Positions 8,512 to 17,046 of a DNA stretch of 64,000 bases are shown one piece after another. The stretch is from Streptomyces galbus. GTDB taxonomy: Bacteria > Actinomycetota > Actinomycetes > Streptomycetales > Streptomycetaceae. The notes under the pieces were generated by a model. It worked only from the letters and a program-made list of their open reading frames with translations. It searched no databases and had not been told where the DNA came from. Every line of letters starts with the position of its first letter. Position 1 is the stretch's first letter. The stretch is taken from the NCBI RefSeq assembly GCF_005280195.1, contig NZ_SZPR01000004.1:78387-142386 (forward strand). The letters are read 5' to 3'. The position numbers were made by a program, and so were the translations under genes.

Positions 8512-9908
8512 CCGCCGCCCGCCCCACCGCCCGGGAACTCCTCGCCCTGGTCACCGACGCGTCCACCTTCACCGAACTGCCCCACCCGGCCCGCGAGCCG
8601 GCCCCCGACGGGCCCCTCGGCTGGCCCGGCTACGACGCGGCGCGCGCCCGCGCCACGGACCGCACCGGCGAGTCCGAGTCGGTCGTCTGCGGCACCGCGG
8701 AGATCGAGGGGACCCGGGCCGTGCTCATCGCCTTCGAGTTCGGGTTCCTCGGCGGCTCGCTCGGCCGAGCCACCGGAGACCGGCTGGAGTCGGCCCACCG
8801 CTACGCCCGCGCCCACCGCCTCCCCGTCGTCCCGCTGGTCGCCACCGGCGGCAGCCGGATGCAGGAGGGCATGCTCGCGCTGACCCAGCTCCAGCGCGTC
8901 GCACGGCAATCGGCGCTCACCCGGGAGGCCGGGCTGGCGCAGGTCGCGGTGGTGCGGGACCCGACGACCGGCGGCGGCTGGGCCACGCTGGGCGCGGGCG
9001 CCGACGTGGTGCTCGCGCTGCCGGGCGCCCAGGTGGGCTTCGCGGGCTCGCGGGTGCGGCCGCCGGACGCCGACCCGGCCGCGTACACCGCCGAGGCGCA
9101 GGTCGCGGCGGGTTCGGCCGACGCCGTCGTACCGCCCGGGGAGCTGCGCGGCACGCTCGGCCTGTGGCTGCGGCTGCTGACCGGCCGGTCCGACGCCCCG
9201 GCGCCGGTGCCCGGACCGCTGGGCGCGACGGACCCGCCGGCCACCGGCTGGGAGGCCGTGCTGCGCGCCCGCGACCCGCGGCGCCCGCGCGCCGGGCGCT
9301 ACCTGGACGCCTGCTTCACCCGGCGGGCCGAGATCCGCGGCGACCGCTGCGGCGGCGCCGACCCCGAGGGGATGCTGTGCGGATTCGGCGTCAGCGCCCG
9401 CGACGGGCGGACCGTCGCCTACGCCGCCCAGACCGGCGCGGCCACCCGCCCGGCCGGCTACCGCACGGCGACCCGGCTGATCCGCCTCGCCGACCGGCTG
9501 GGCATCCCGGTGCTGACCCTGGTGGACACCCCGGGCGCCGCGAACGACGCCGAGGCGGAGCGGCAGGGCGTGGGCCCCGCGATCGCCGAACTGTTCGGCG
9601 CGGTGGCCGGCACCCGGATCCCGGTGACCACGCTGGTCGTCGGCGAGGGCGGCTCCGGCGGCGCCCTCGCGCTGGCCGCGCCGGGCCGCACCTGGGCCGC
9701 CCCGGACAGCTACTTCTCCGTCATCGCGCCGGAGTCGGCCGCCGCCATCCTGAAGCGGCCCGCGGACCAGGTCCCGGCGACGGCCGACCACCTGCGCCTG
9801 CGCCCGCAGGACCTGGTGGAACTGGGAGTGGTGCGCGCGGGGGAGGACGACACCGACGACACCGACCACAGCGACCACACCGACGACGCGGACACCGACC
9901 GGCCGTAG
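8508..9908 (+). CDS. Acyl-CoA carboxylase carboxyltransferase, fused beta and alpha halves
   Basis: 466 residues beginning at GTG 8508 inside the matB stop (GTGA). The N-terminal half is the beta-type crotonase fold (GGSLGRATGDRLESAHRYA, LPVVPLVATGGSRMQEGMLA, GGGWATLGAGADVVLALPGA). The C-terminal half is the alpha type (LIRLADRLGIPVLTLVDTPG, VVGEGGSGGALALA). It transfers a carboxyl group between biotin carrier and acyl-CoA. No zinc-finger cysteines are seen, as in actinobacterial AccD-type enzymes, and no biotin carboxylase gene is nearby. The last 17 residues are a D/T/H-rich tail. Coupling to matB points to control of the malonyl-CoA pool. Confidence 0.87.
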   Translation: MTAARPTARELLALVTDASTFTELPHPAREPAPDGPLGWPGYDAARARATDRTGESESVVCGTAEIEGTRAVLIAFEFGFLGGSLGRATGDRLESAHRYARAHRLPVVPLVATGGSRMQEGMLALTQLQRVARQSALTREAGLAQVAVVRDPTTGGGWATLGAGADVVLALPGAQVGFAGSRVRPPDADPAAYTAEAQVAAGSADAVVPPGELRGTLGLWLRLLTGRSDAPAPVPGPLGATDPPATGWEAVLRARDPRRPRAGRYLDACFTRRAEIRGDRCGGADPEGMLCGFGVSARDGRTVAYAAQTGAATRPAGYRTATRLIRLADRLGIPVLTLVDTPGAANDAEAERQGVGPAIAELFGAVAGTRIPVTTLVVGEGGSGGALALAAPGRTWAAPDSYFSVIAPESAAAILKRPADQVPATADHLRLRPQDLVELGVVRAGEDDTDDTDHSDHTDDADTDRP

Positions 9909-9968
9909 GGCCCGGCGCCGGATGCCCGGCCTGGGGCGGCCGTGAGCGGCGGGCGGGCCCCCGCCGGC

Positions 9969-12900
9969 TCACCGCACCCCGATCGCCCGCACCAGCGTCT
10001 GGGTCACGGACCCGCCCCGGTCGTCATGGGCCGACGCCCGCAGGGACACCGACGCCGCGCCGCGCGGCACGGCGAGCGTCCCGTGCCAGGTGCCCGCGCC
10101 GCCGGTCAGCGGGACCGGCCGCCAGGTCGCCCCGTCGTCGTAGGACACCGCGAGGGTGCCGCCGCCGGGGGTGCCGGTGCCGGCCGCGCCCGCGACGTAC
10201 CGCGCGCCGAGGCCGACCGGGACGCGGCTGCCACCCCGGACGTCGCCGGCCAGGTCGGTGTCCACGGCGAAGGACAGGTTGATCAGCGGCAGGTACGTCC
10301 AGTGGTCCTCGGGTGTGGCGGCGGAGCGCACGGTCCACTCGGCGTGGCCCTGACTCGCCCGGGACCAGCGGCCGGCGTCGAGCGCGGTGTCCGTGACGAC
10401 GGTGTAGGTGCGGGCGTCGGCGGGCGCGTCCTGGACGGTGACGCCGCTGCCCCGGCGCCGGTCGACCAGGGCGCCGTCGAGGAGGACCGAGGTGGTCTGG
10501 GTCATACCGCTCTCCTCGCTCCACGCGTCGCCGGACCCGGTGTGATCGGGCCCGGAGTCGCCCCAGCCGGGCACGTCGAACCGCAGGGTGTTCCCGGAGC
10601 GCTGCTGGCCCCGGCCGAGCCCGGTGCCCAGCCAGGGGTGCCACACCGGCCGGAACCAGTTGAGCACCGGGTGGCTGCCGCCCCGGTAGGCGACCGGCCC
10701 CGACCGCTCCTCCAGCGCGCCGTCCCCCGCGGTGACCGACTCGTGCCAGAGCTGGCCGGGCCCGGTGGACACGTGGTCCGTGCGCAGGGCGGGCAGGCCG
10801 ACCCGCTCCAGGAACCCGATGCCGAGGGGGAAGGCGTCGGTCAGGGAGTAGCGGAACTCGCCGCCGCTGCGCGGGCCGGGGGCGTGGAACCGGACGTCCA
10901 CGGTGGCGAGTTCGCGGGCGGGGGGCGTGTAGGTGAGGTCGCGGTCCGGGACCGCGCCGGCGTGGCCCTCCGACAGGTCGTACACCCAGGGCGTGTCGGG
11001 GGTGCCGGTCAGGACGGCCGTGGGCCGGGCGCGCAGCCGGGCCGCGTCGGCCGTGTCGAGCGTGGCGACCGGGAACGGCCGGTCGCCCCCGTCGTCCGTG
11101 CCCCACCAGGCGGTCAGCCGGCCGGGCACGTCGTCGGTGACGAACAGCGCGGCCACGCCCGCCTCCTGGGCCGCCTGCGCGAGGGCGACGGGGTCGGCGC
11201 CGTCGGCGAGCCGCACGAGCACCGCCTCGCCCGCGGCACCCGCGAGCGCCCCCGGGGCGGGGCCGGGCCACTCCCCCGCGTCGGCCAGCGGCAGGGTGCG
11301 GTGCCCGGCCGGCCGCGCCCCGCCGGGCTGGACGACCGCCTCCCGGACGCCGGTGACCCGCAGCGCGGGCGCGCCGAGCCGCCACACCGTGCGGTACTCG
11401 AAGCGGCCCCGGGTGACCCGGTCGGTGGGCGCGGCGAAGACGCTGTCGTACGCCACCGGCACCTGGACCGCGCCGGACAGGTCGGTGCCGTCGGCGCTGC
11501 GGTCGTACTCCATGAGCAGTTGCCGGGTCTCGGTGCGCCGGCCGACGTCGGCCCGCACCTCGCGCAACCGGCTCCCGTCCAGGGTCACTTCGCGGTCCCG
11601 GTCGAGGACGACCTCGGGCGCGGCGAGGAAGCCGAGGCCGAGGGAGTCGGCGCCGTGGCCGCCGCGCACGTCGAGGAAAGAGGTCAGGCTGTACGTGCCC
11701 GGCGGCAGCCGCAGCGTGAGGGTGCCGGTGTCGCCGACGTGCTCGGGGGTGGCGTCCGCGCCCCGGGCGAGGCGCTGGACGGTGAGGTCGGCGGCCGCGG
11801 GGGTGCCGTCACGGTCCTTGACGTGCACGGTGAGCGTGTACCGCTCGTCCTCCTCGACCAGGCCGAACGCGGTGTGCGCGAGCGGGGTGCCGGTGGCGTC
11901 GGCGGCCTCGACGCGCCCGCTGGTGAGGCCGGCCGGGGCGCGGGTGGCGTCGCCGGTGACGGTCGTGGACGCGGTGCCGTGGGCGGGCACGGTGAGCGTG
12001 GTGTCGGCGAGGGTGACGACGCCCTCGGGGGCGCCGGTGACCGACAGCCGCACCACGGTGTCGGTGCCGGAGGAGTTGGCGTAGGTGAGGGTCCGGGTGA
12101 CCGGCCGGTCGGTGGCGGGGGGCCAGCGGTGGAAGCCCAGGTCGGCGCTGCCGGTGGCGGTGACGCGGGCGCCGATCGCGTCCGGCACGCTCACCCGGCC
12201 CGCGCCCGCCGTGTAGGCGGGGGCGTCCAGCCGTGCGGAGGTGGACATCAGGGCGTCCTTGAGCCGGGTGCCGGTCCAGTCGGGGTGCTGCTCGGCGAGG
12301 AGCGCGGCCACGCCCGCGACGTGCGGGGTGGCCATCGACGTACCGCTCAGGGTGGTGTAGTAGCCGCTGCCGGCGGTGAGTCGGGAGCGGGCGGCGAGGA
12401 TGTCGACGCCCGGGGCGGACAGGTCCGGCTTGAGGGCGTGGTCGCCGTGGCGGGGGCCGGCACTGGTGAAGGAGGCGGGCCGGTCGGCGGAGTCGACGGC
12501 GCCGACCGTCAGGGCCGCGTCGGCGGCGCCGGGCGAGCCGATGGACGAGGGCGTGCCGGTGTTGCCCGCGGCGACGACGAACAGCGCGCCGGTCTCGGCG
12601 GACAGCGTGTCCAGCGCGCGGGCCATCGGGTCGGTGCCGTCGCTGGGTTCGGTGGTGCCGAGGCTCATGGAGACGACGTCGGCGTGCACCTCGCGGGCCG
12701 CCCACTCCATGCCCGCGATGATCTGCGACTCGCTGCCCGAGCCCTGGTCGCCGAGCACCTTGCCGACGGCGAGGGTCGCGCCGGGCGCGACACCCTTCTC
12801 CCGGCCGTCGGAGGCGGCCCCGCTGCCGCCGGCCGTCGAGGCGACGTGCGTGCCGTGGCCGTTGCGGTCGGCGGCCGGCTCCCCCTCCTCCCCCTCGACG

Positions 12901-13616
12901 AAGTTCCGGCTGACCGCCACCCGGTCCGCCAGGTCGGGGTGGTCCGGGTCCACGCCGGTGTCGAGGACGGCGACGGTGACGCCCTTGCCGGTCAGGCCCG
13001 CCTCCCAGGCCGCTGCCGTCCCGATGCGGGCGTTGCTTTCGGCCATGTCGGCGGTGACGCGCCCGTCCAGCCAGACCGCGCCGACACCGCTGCCGTGCCG
13101 GGTGAACTCGCCCCAGAAGTCCCGCCCCTTGGCCGCCTCCACGGCGATCCCGCGGATGCTGGGCAGGGTCCGGGTGCGCTCGGCCGACCGCGGGGTGAGG
13201 GCCCGCGCGCCCGGGGCGCGGGTGAGGATCAGCGGCAGCTCCCCGGTGGCGGAGTCGCCGAGTCCCTGGCGCAGCAGCGCGCTGACGTCGAACAGCCGCC
13301 GGTCGAGCGTCCCGGCCCGCAGGTACGGCCGGGCCTCGTCCGGCACGACGGTGATCTCGCCGTCGTCCGACTGGGTGCGCACGGCCCCGGTGGCGCCCCG
13401 GGGGCGCTCCACGGTGACCGTCCGGTGCCCGCCGGCGAGGTCGGTGACGGTGACCTCGTCCCCGGTGACCAGGGTGACCGTACGGGCGGTGCCGGCGGCC
13501 GGGGCGGCGGGGGTGTCCGCGGCGCGGGCGGGGCCGGCCACCGGGAGCACCGCGGCCACCAGCCCGGCCGACAGGAGGGCGGCCGCCGTGCCTCTGACGG
13601 GTCGTCGTCTGCTCAT
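9969..13616 (-). CDS. Secreted subtilisin-family (S8) serine protease, multidomain
   Basis: 1215 residues with a Sec/Tat-like signal peptide (MSRRRPVRGTAAALLSAGL..., cleavage near PARA-AD). The prodomain is about residues 35-185. In the catalytic domain (about 200-480) the triad is Asp near 217 (VAVLDTGVDPDHPDL), His near 256 (NGHGTHVASTAGG) and Ser near 424 (LSGTSMATPHVAG). The remaining 700 residues contain beta-sandwich modules and a PA-like insert (LAQAAQEAGVAALFVTDDVP, near 800). The ATG at 13614-13616 follows GGAAGAGG on the minus strand. It is convergent with the carboxyltransferase and divergent from the Trypco1 operon. Probably an extracellular protease for nutrition or development. 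Confidence 0.93.
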   Translation of the reverse strand: MSRRRPVRGTAAALLSAGLVAAVLPVAGPARAADTPAAPAAGTARTVTLVTGDEVTVTDLAGGHRTVTVERPRGATGAVRTQSDDGEITVVPDEARPYLRAGTLDRRLFDVSALLRQGLGDSATGELPLILTRAPGARALTPRSAERTRTLPSIRGIAVEAAKGRDFWGEFTRHGSGVGAVWLDGRVTADMAESNARIGTAAAWEAGLTGKGVTVAVLDTGVDPDHPDLADRVAVSRNFVEGEEGEPAADRNGHGTHVASTAGGSGAASDGREKGVAPGATLAVGKVLGDQGSGSESQIIAGMEWAAREVHADVVSMSLGTTEPSDGTDPMARALDTLSAETGALFVVAAGNTGTPSSIGSPGAADAALTVGAVDSADRPASFTSAGPRHGDHALKPDLSAPGVDILAARSRLTAGSGYYTTLSGTSMATPHVAGVAALLAEQHPDWTGTRLKDALMSTSARLDAPAYTAGAGRVSVPDAIGARVTATGSADLGFHRWPPATDRPVTRTLTYANSSGTDTVVRLSVTGAPEGVVTLADTTLTVPAHGTASTTVTGDATRAPAGLTSGRVEAADATGTPLAHTAFGLVEEDERYTLTVHVKDRDGTPAAADLTVQRLARGADATPEHVGDTGTLTLRLPPGTYSLTSFLDVRGGHGADSLGLGFLAAPEVVLDRDREVTLDGSRLREVRADVGRRTETRQLLMEYDRSADGTDLSGAVQVPVAYDSVFAAPTDRVTRGRFEYRTVWRLGAPALRVTGVREAVVQPGGARPAGHRTLPLADAGEWPGPAPGALAGAAGEAVLVRLADGADPVALAQAAQEAGVAALFVTDDVPGRLTAWWGTDDGGDRPFPVATLDTADAARLRARPTAVLTGTPDTPWVYDLSEGHAGAVPDRDLTYTPPARELATVDVRFHAPGPRSGGEFRYSLTDAFPLGIGFLERVGLPALRTDHVSTGPGQLWHESVTAGDGALEERSGPVAYRGGSHPVLNWFRPVWHPWLGTGLGRGQQRSGNTLRFDVPGWGDSGPDHTGSGDAWSEESGMTQTTSVLLDGALVDRRRGSGVTVQDAPADARTYTVVTDTALDAGRWSRASQGHAEWTVRSAATPEDHWTYLPLINLSFAVDTDLAGDVRGGSRVPVGLGARYVAGAAGTGTPGGGTLAVSYDDGATWRPVPLTGGAGTWHGTLAVPRGAASVSLRASAHDDRGGSVTQTLVRAIGVR

Positions 13617-13757
13617 CCACGCCTCTTCCGCCGTCGTGAGTCGTGCTGCCCGACGAGTGTCACGGGACCTGTGCGGCAACGGAGTTGGTGCGGACGCGGC
13701 GAGAAGGCGACGTGGCGGGTTCCCGCCAGTGCGGGGGCGGTGCCGGACGGGGCGGGA

Positions 13758-13786
13758 GGACAACCGTGAGCACCGTCCGTAACAAT
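13758..13786 (+). promoter_or_regulatory. Candidate promoter of the Trypco1/trypsin/MoxR operon
   Basis: A -35-like GGACAA (13758-13763) and a -10-like TAACAAT (13780-13786) are separated by 16-17 bases in an otherwise GC-rich gap. The -10 element ends 37 bases before the Trypco1 ATG. It is the only sigma70-like pair noticed in this 206-base gap. Confidence 0.35.
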
Positions 13787-13822
13787 GAGGGCGCACAGAG
13801 CCGCAGTACCGACGGGGGCACG

Positions 13823-14209
13823 ATGGCAGCACTGGTGGAGTTCACGACCGCGGACGGCGTCGCGGTCGCCGTGGAGGCGGCCGAGCCGCCCCGGCCCGGG
13901 TCCCGGCTGGTCGCCCGGGACAACGGCGTCGTCCAGGCGTCCCGCACCTTCGAGGGTGCGCTGGAGGGGGTCCGCGCCGCCGCCGAGTCGGCCCTGCGGG
14001 TCTTCCGCGACGGCTCGCTGCGCCCGGACGGCGTGGAGATCGAGTTCGGGGTGAAGCTGTCGGCGGAGACGGGCGCGATCATCGCCAAGGGCACGGCGGA
14101 GGGCCACCTGGTGGTGAAGCTGAGCTGGAGCCCGGCGACGGCGGGGCCGGCCCCGGCTGGCGCGGCGGCCGTCCCCGCGCCCGCCCCCGAGAGCACCCCC
14201 ACCGTCTGA
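13823..14209 (+). CDS. Trypco1 (CU044_2847-type) small protein
   Basis: 128 residues. Residues 1-105 fit the trypsin-co-occurring domain 1 (Trypco1) pattern: a beta-rich start (ALVEFTTADGVAVAVEA), a helix with FEGALEGVRAAAESAL, then the strand pair GVEIEFGVKLSAETGAIIAK and GHLVVKLSW. The tail is Ala/Pro-rich. The family is found next to trypsin-like peptidases and is predicted to regulate or recruit them; its biochemistry is not established. The ATG at 13823 opens the segment with family sequence; the longer upstream frame is unsupported. The stop is one base before the trypsin-VMAP GTG, so the genes are co-translated. Confidence 0.8.
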   Translation: MAALVEFTTADGVAVAVEAAEPPRPGSRLVARDNGVVQASRTFEGALEGVRAAAESALRVFRDGSLRPDGVEIEFGVKLSAETGAIIAKGTAEGHLVVKLSWSPATAGPAPAGAAAVPAPAPESTPTV

Positions 14210-14210
14210 C

Positions 14211-15920
14211 GTGCGGCCGCTGAGGAGTGCCGCGTGGCACGCCCGGATCGAACGCGTCGGCGGCACGGTGGCCGGGGCGGGTTTCCTCGTCGCCCCGCGC
14301 ACCGTGCTGACCTGCGCGCACGTCGTGCACGACCTCCCCGCCGGTGAACTCGCCGTGTCCTTCGCCGCGTTCCCCGGCCGCCCCGCCGTGCCGGCCCGGC
14401 GCGTCGCCGGCGGCGGCTGGGACGCCGGCACCGCCGCCGACCTCGGCGACCTCGCCGTCCTGGAGCTGGCGGAGGACGCGCCGAGCGCCCCGGCCGCCCT
14501 GGCCCCCGCCGACACGGCGTACGGCACACCGCCGCGCAAGCTCGTCGTGTACGGCTTCCCGGACGGCTTCGACGAGGGCACGCTCGCCGAGTACCGCGTC
14601 ACCGCACCCCAGTTGATCAGCGGCGAGTGGCTCCAGCTCGAGGCCTGGCAGCTCGGCGGCCAGCCGCTCGCCCCCGGCTTCAGCGGCGCCGCCGTCACCC
14701 TCGTCGACACCGGTGAGGTGGTCGGCATGGTCACCGCCGACGCCGGCGCCCAGGGCGTGCGCACCGGGCGGATGATGCCGACCGAGGTGATGGCCCGGCA
14801 CTGGCCCGCGCTGGAGGGCCTGGTCCCCACCTCCGACCACCACGGCGCCGACCGGGCGCGGCTGCGCGGGCTGGTCGAGCGGGCGGAGCGCACCGGCCTG
14901 GACTGCGACCCCGTACGGCTGTACCGGGCGGCGGCCGGGGAGCTGGCGCCGGAGCCGCCCGAGGAGGGCTTCGACTCGCTGTGGTCGGCGGCGCTGTTCG
15001 TGCTGTGCGAACTGGACGGGCCGGACGCGGCGGCGACCGTCGCCCGGTTCGCGGACCTGGTCGAGGAGCAGTTCTCCGCGCCCGTGGAGCGGCCCGGGAG
15101 CCCCGAGTGGTCGCCCATCCTGGTCGACCTCCGGCACAGCGGCGCGGGCGACGACCTGGTGCGCGTGGAGGTGTCGGCGTACAGCGGCGGGCGCCGGCAC
15201 CCGGTGGACTCGGGGACGGTGCCGCGCTCCCGGCTGCCCGGCTACGTGCAGGACCGCATCGACGCGGCGTTCCGGTACCTGACCCCCGGCTGCGACGAGC
15301 TGATCGCGTTCGCGCTGCCGCGCGACTGGCTCGACCTGCCCGTGGACCGCTGGCACCCGGGTCCCGACGACGAGACCCCGCTCGGCTGCAAGCACCCGCT
15401 GGTCGTCACCGACCAGGCGCGCCGCAGGGCCGGCACCCGGCACGTCCTCACCCGCGCCTGGAACCGGCTCGACTCGCTGCCCGGCGCGCGGATGCACCGG
15501 GTGGAGTGCACGGAGCGGGAGGCGGCCGGTCGGCTGCGGCTGGAGCTGCTGCGGGCCGACGGCTGCCTGGTGGGGTTCGCCGCGGCGCCCTCGGCCGCCC
15601 GCGCCCACTTCACCACCTCGCTCACCGCGCCCGCCCCGCTGGTGGCCTGGTCGCGCCGCGGCTGCCCGGGCGGGCCCGACCGGCAGCCCTGCACGGGAGG
15701 CGAGGGCTGCCCGGGCAAGGTGTTCCTGGACGAGCTGGACGCCGGCCTGGCCGGCCGCCCGCCCGCGGAACTCCCGCGCCGCGTCTGGGAACTGCGCCTG
15801 GAGGCCGACGCCGAGGACGGCCACTGGGCGCGCGACCTCCAACTGCTGTGGGACGACCCCCGGATCTTCCCCGACCCACCCGCCACGGGCCCGGCGCACG
15901 CCCGCTCACCCGTGGCCTGA
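14211..15920 (+). CDS. Trypsin-like peptidase with C-terminal VMAP domain
   Basis: 569 residues. The N-terminal 200 residues are a trypsin fold with an intact triad: His37 (LTCAHVVHD), Asp80 (DLGDLAVLEL) and Ser158 (APGFSGAAV). No signal peptide is seen, so it acts in the cytoplasm. Residues about 230-555 resemble the vWA-MoxR-associated protein C-terminal region (VMAP-C): the marker segments LFVLCELDGPD, GCDELIAFALPRDWLDLPVD and LGCKHPLVVTD. In MoxR-vWA-VMAP ternary systems the VMAP protein carries the effector; here that is the protease. GTG start one base after the Trypco1 stop. The MoxR gene follows after 82 bases. Confidence 0.83.
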   Translation: MRPLRSAAWHARIERVGGTVAGAGFLVAPRTVLTCAHVVHDLPAGELAVSFAAFPGRPAVPARRVAGGGWDAGTAADLGDLAVLELAEDAPSAPAALAPADTAYGTPPRKLVVYGFPDGFDEGTLAEYRVTAPQLISGEWLQLEAWQLGGQPLAPGFSGAAVTLVDTGEVVGMVTADAGAQGVRTGRMMPTEVMARHWPALEGLVPTSDHHGADRARLRGLVERAERTGLDCDPVRLYRAAAGELAPEPPEEGFDSLWSAALFVLCELDGPDAAATVARFADLVEEQFSAPVERPGSPEWSPILVDLRHSGAGDDLVRVEVSAYSGGRRHPVDSGTVPRSRLPGYVQDRIDAAFRYLTPGCDELIAFALPRDWLDLPVDRWHPGPDDETPLGCKHPLVVTDQARRRAGTRHVLTRAWNRLDSLPGARMHRVECTEREAAGRLRLELLRADGCLVGFAAAPSAARAHFTTSLTAPAPLVAWSRRGCPGGPDRQPCTGGEGCPGKVFLDELDAGLAGRPPAELPRRVWELRLEADAEDGHWARDLQLLWDDPRIFPDPPATGPAHARSPVA

Positions 15921-16002
15921 ACGGCCGCCCGCCGTGGCCGACTCACCCCCCCACCCTCCTGCACACCCGCCCGCACCCCACCGTCGGAGACCGAGAACCG
16001 CC

Positions 16003-17046
16003 ATGCCGCACTGGTCCGTCTACACCGGCAGCAGCGAACCGCACGACGGCATCGACCGGCTGCCCGCCCCGCCGCCCTGGCGGGCGTTCGACGGCACGCC
16101 CGTGCTGCCCCCGCCCCGGGACGCCGACGACGAGGCGGCCGTCTCCCCCGACCGCGTGCACCGCGCCCGCACCTACGTCGCCACCCCGGAGGCGGTCCAG
16201 CTCGTCAACGCGGCCCTGGTGCTGCGCCGCCCGCTGCTGGTCACCGGCCCGCCCGGCACCGGCAAGTCCTCGCTGGCCTACGCCGTGGCCCGCGAGCTGC
16301 GGCTCGGCCCGGTGCTGCGCTGGAACATCACCAGCCGCAGCACCCTCGCCGACGGCCTCTACCAGTACGACCCGCTGTCCCGCCTGTACGCGGCCCGCCA
16401 GGCGTCCCTCGGTGGTGACGCGGCGGGCGAGACCGGGGTGGAGGACCACCTGCGCCTCGGCCCGCTGGGCACCGCGCTGCTGCCGTACGGGCGTCCCCGG
16501 GTGCTGCTCGTCGACGAGATCGACAAGAGCGACCTCGACCTGCCCAACGACCTGCTGAACGTGCTGGAGGAGGGGCAGTACGAGATCCCCGAGCTGATGC
16601 GCGCCGCGCGGCGGACCGGCGAGGATCACGCAGGGACCGGCGAGGAGGCCGTCGAGGTGCTGGCCGACGGCACCGGCACCCCCGTACCGGTCCGGCGCGG
16701 CCGGGTCCGCTGCCGGGCGTTCCCGTTCGTCGTGCTGACCAGCAACGGCGAGCGCGAGTTCCCGCCCGCCTTCCTGCGCCGCTGCGTCCGGCTCGCGCTG
16801 CGCCGCCCGGACGGCGAGCGGCTCGCCGAGATCGTGCGCGCCCACCTCGGCACGGCCACCGGCGGGGCGGGCCCGCTCATCGACCGGTTCGTGGAACGCG
16901 CCAAGGACGGCGAACTGGCCACCGACCAGCTCCTGAACGCCCTTTACCTGACCGGCGTCGCGGGCCTGGACGCCCCCTCGCGCGACGCCCTGGCGGAACA
17001 GCTGATGCCCTACCTGAGCGCCCCGGCGGACGGCGATGGCCTCTGA
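16003..17046 (+). CDS. MoxR-type AAA+ ATPase
   Basis: 347 residues. Walker A GPPGTGKSS near residue 83, Walker B VLLVDEIDKSD near 168, sensor 1 FVVLTSNGEREFPPAFLRRC near 243-262 with the arginine-finger region, and a C-terminal helical lid. MoxR ATPases remodel partner proteins, usually together with a vWA-domain protein. Here the vWA-like partner is the next gene, whose start overlaps the MoxR end by 11 bases. The chosen ATG has GGAGA upstream (15985-15989). A longer frame (GTG 15934) adds only Pro/His-rich sequence. An 82-base gap separates it from the protease gene. Confidence 0.88.
   Translation: MPHWSVYTGSSEPHDGIDRLPAPPPWRAFDGTPVLPPPRDADDEAAVSPDRVHRARTYVATPEAVQLVNAALVLRRPLLVTGPPGTGKSSLAYAVARELRLGPVLRWNITSRSTLADGLYQYDPLSRLYAARQASLGGDAAGETGVEDHLRLGPLGTALLPYGRPRVLLVDEIDKSDLDLPNDLLNVLEEGQYEIPELMRAARRTGEDHAGTGEEAVEVLADGTGTPVPVRRGRVRCRAFPFVVLTSNGEREFPPAFLRRCVRLALRRPDGERLAEIVRAHLGTATGGAGPLIDRFVERAKDGELATDQLLNALYLTGVAGLDAPSRDALAEQLMPYLSAPADGDGL

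Noticed and set aside
9850..9900. Short tandem repeats (GACACCGAC-like) at the carboxyltransferase end
   Set aside because: Irregular units consistent with a low-complexity D/T/H-rich tail; not a CRISPR or structural repeat.
9942..13769. A 1275-codon plus-strand frame opposite the subtilase
   Set aside because: It mirrors the subtilase gene, has low-complexity Gly/Ala/Arg/Val sequence and no domain; the minus strand has the catalytic triad.
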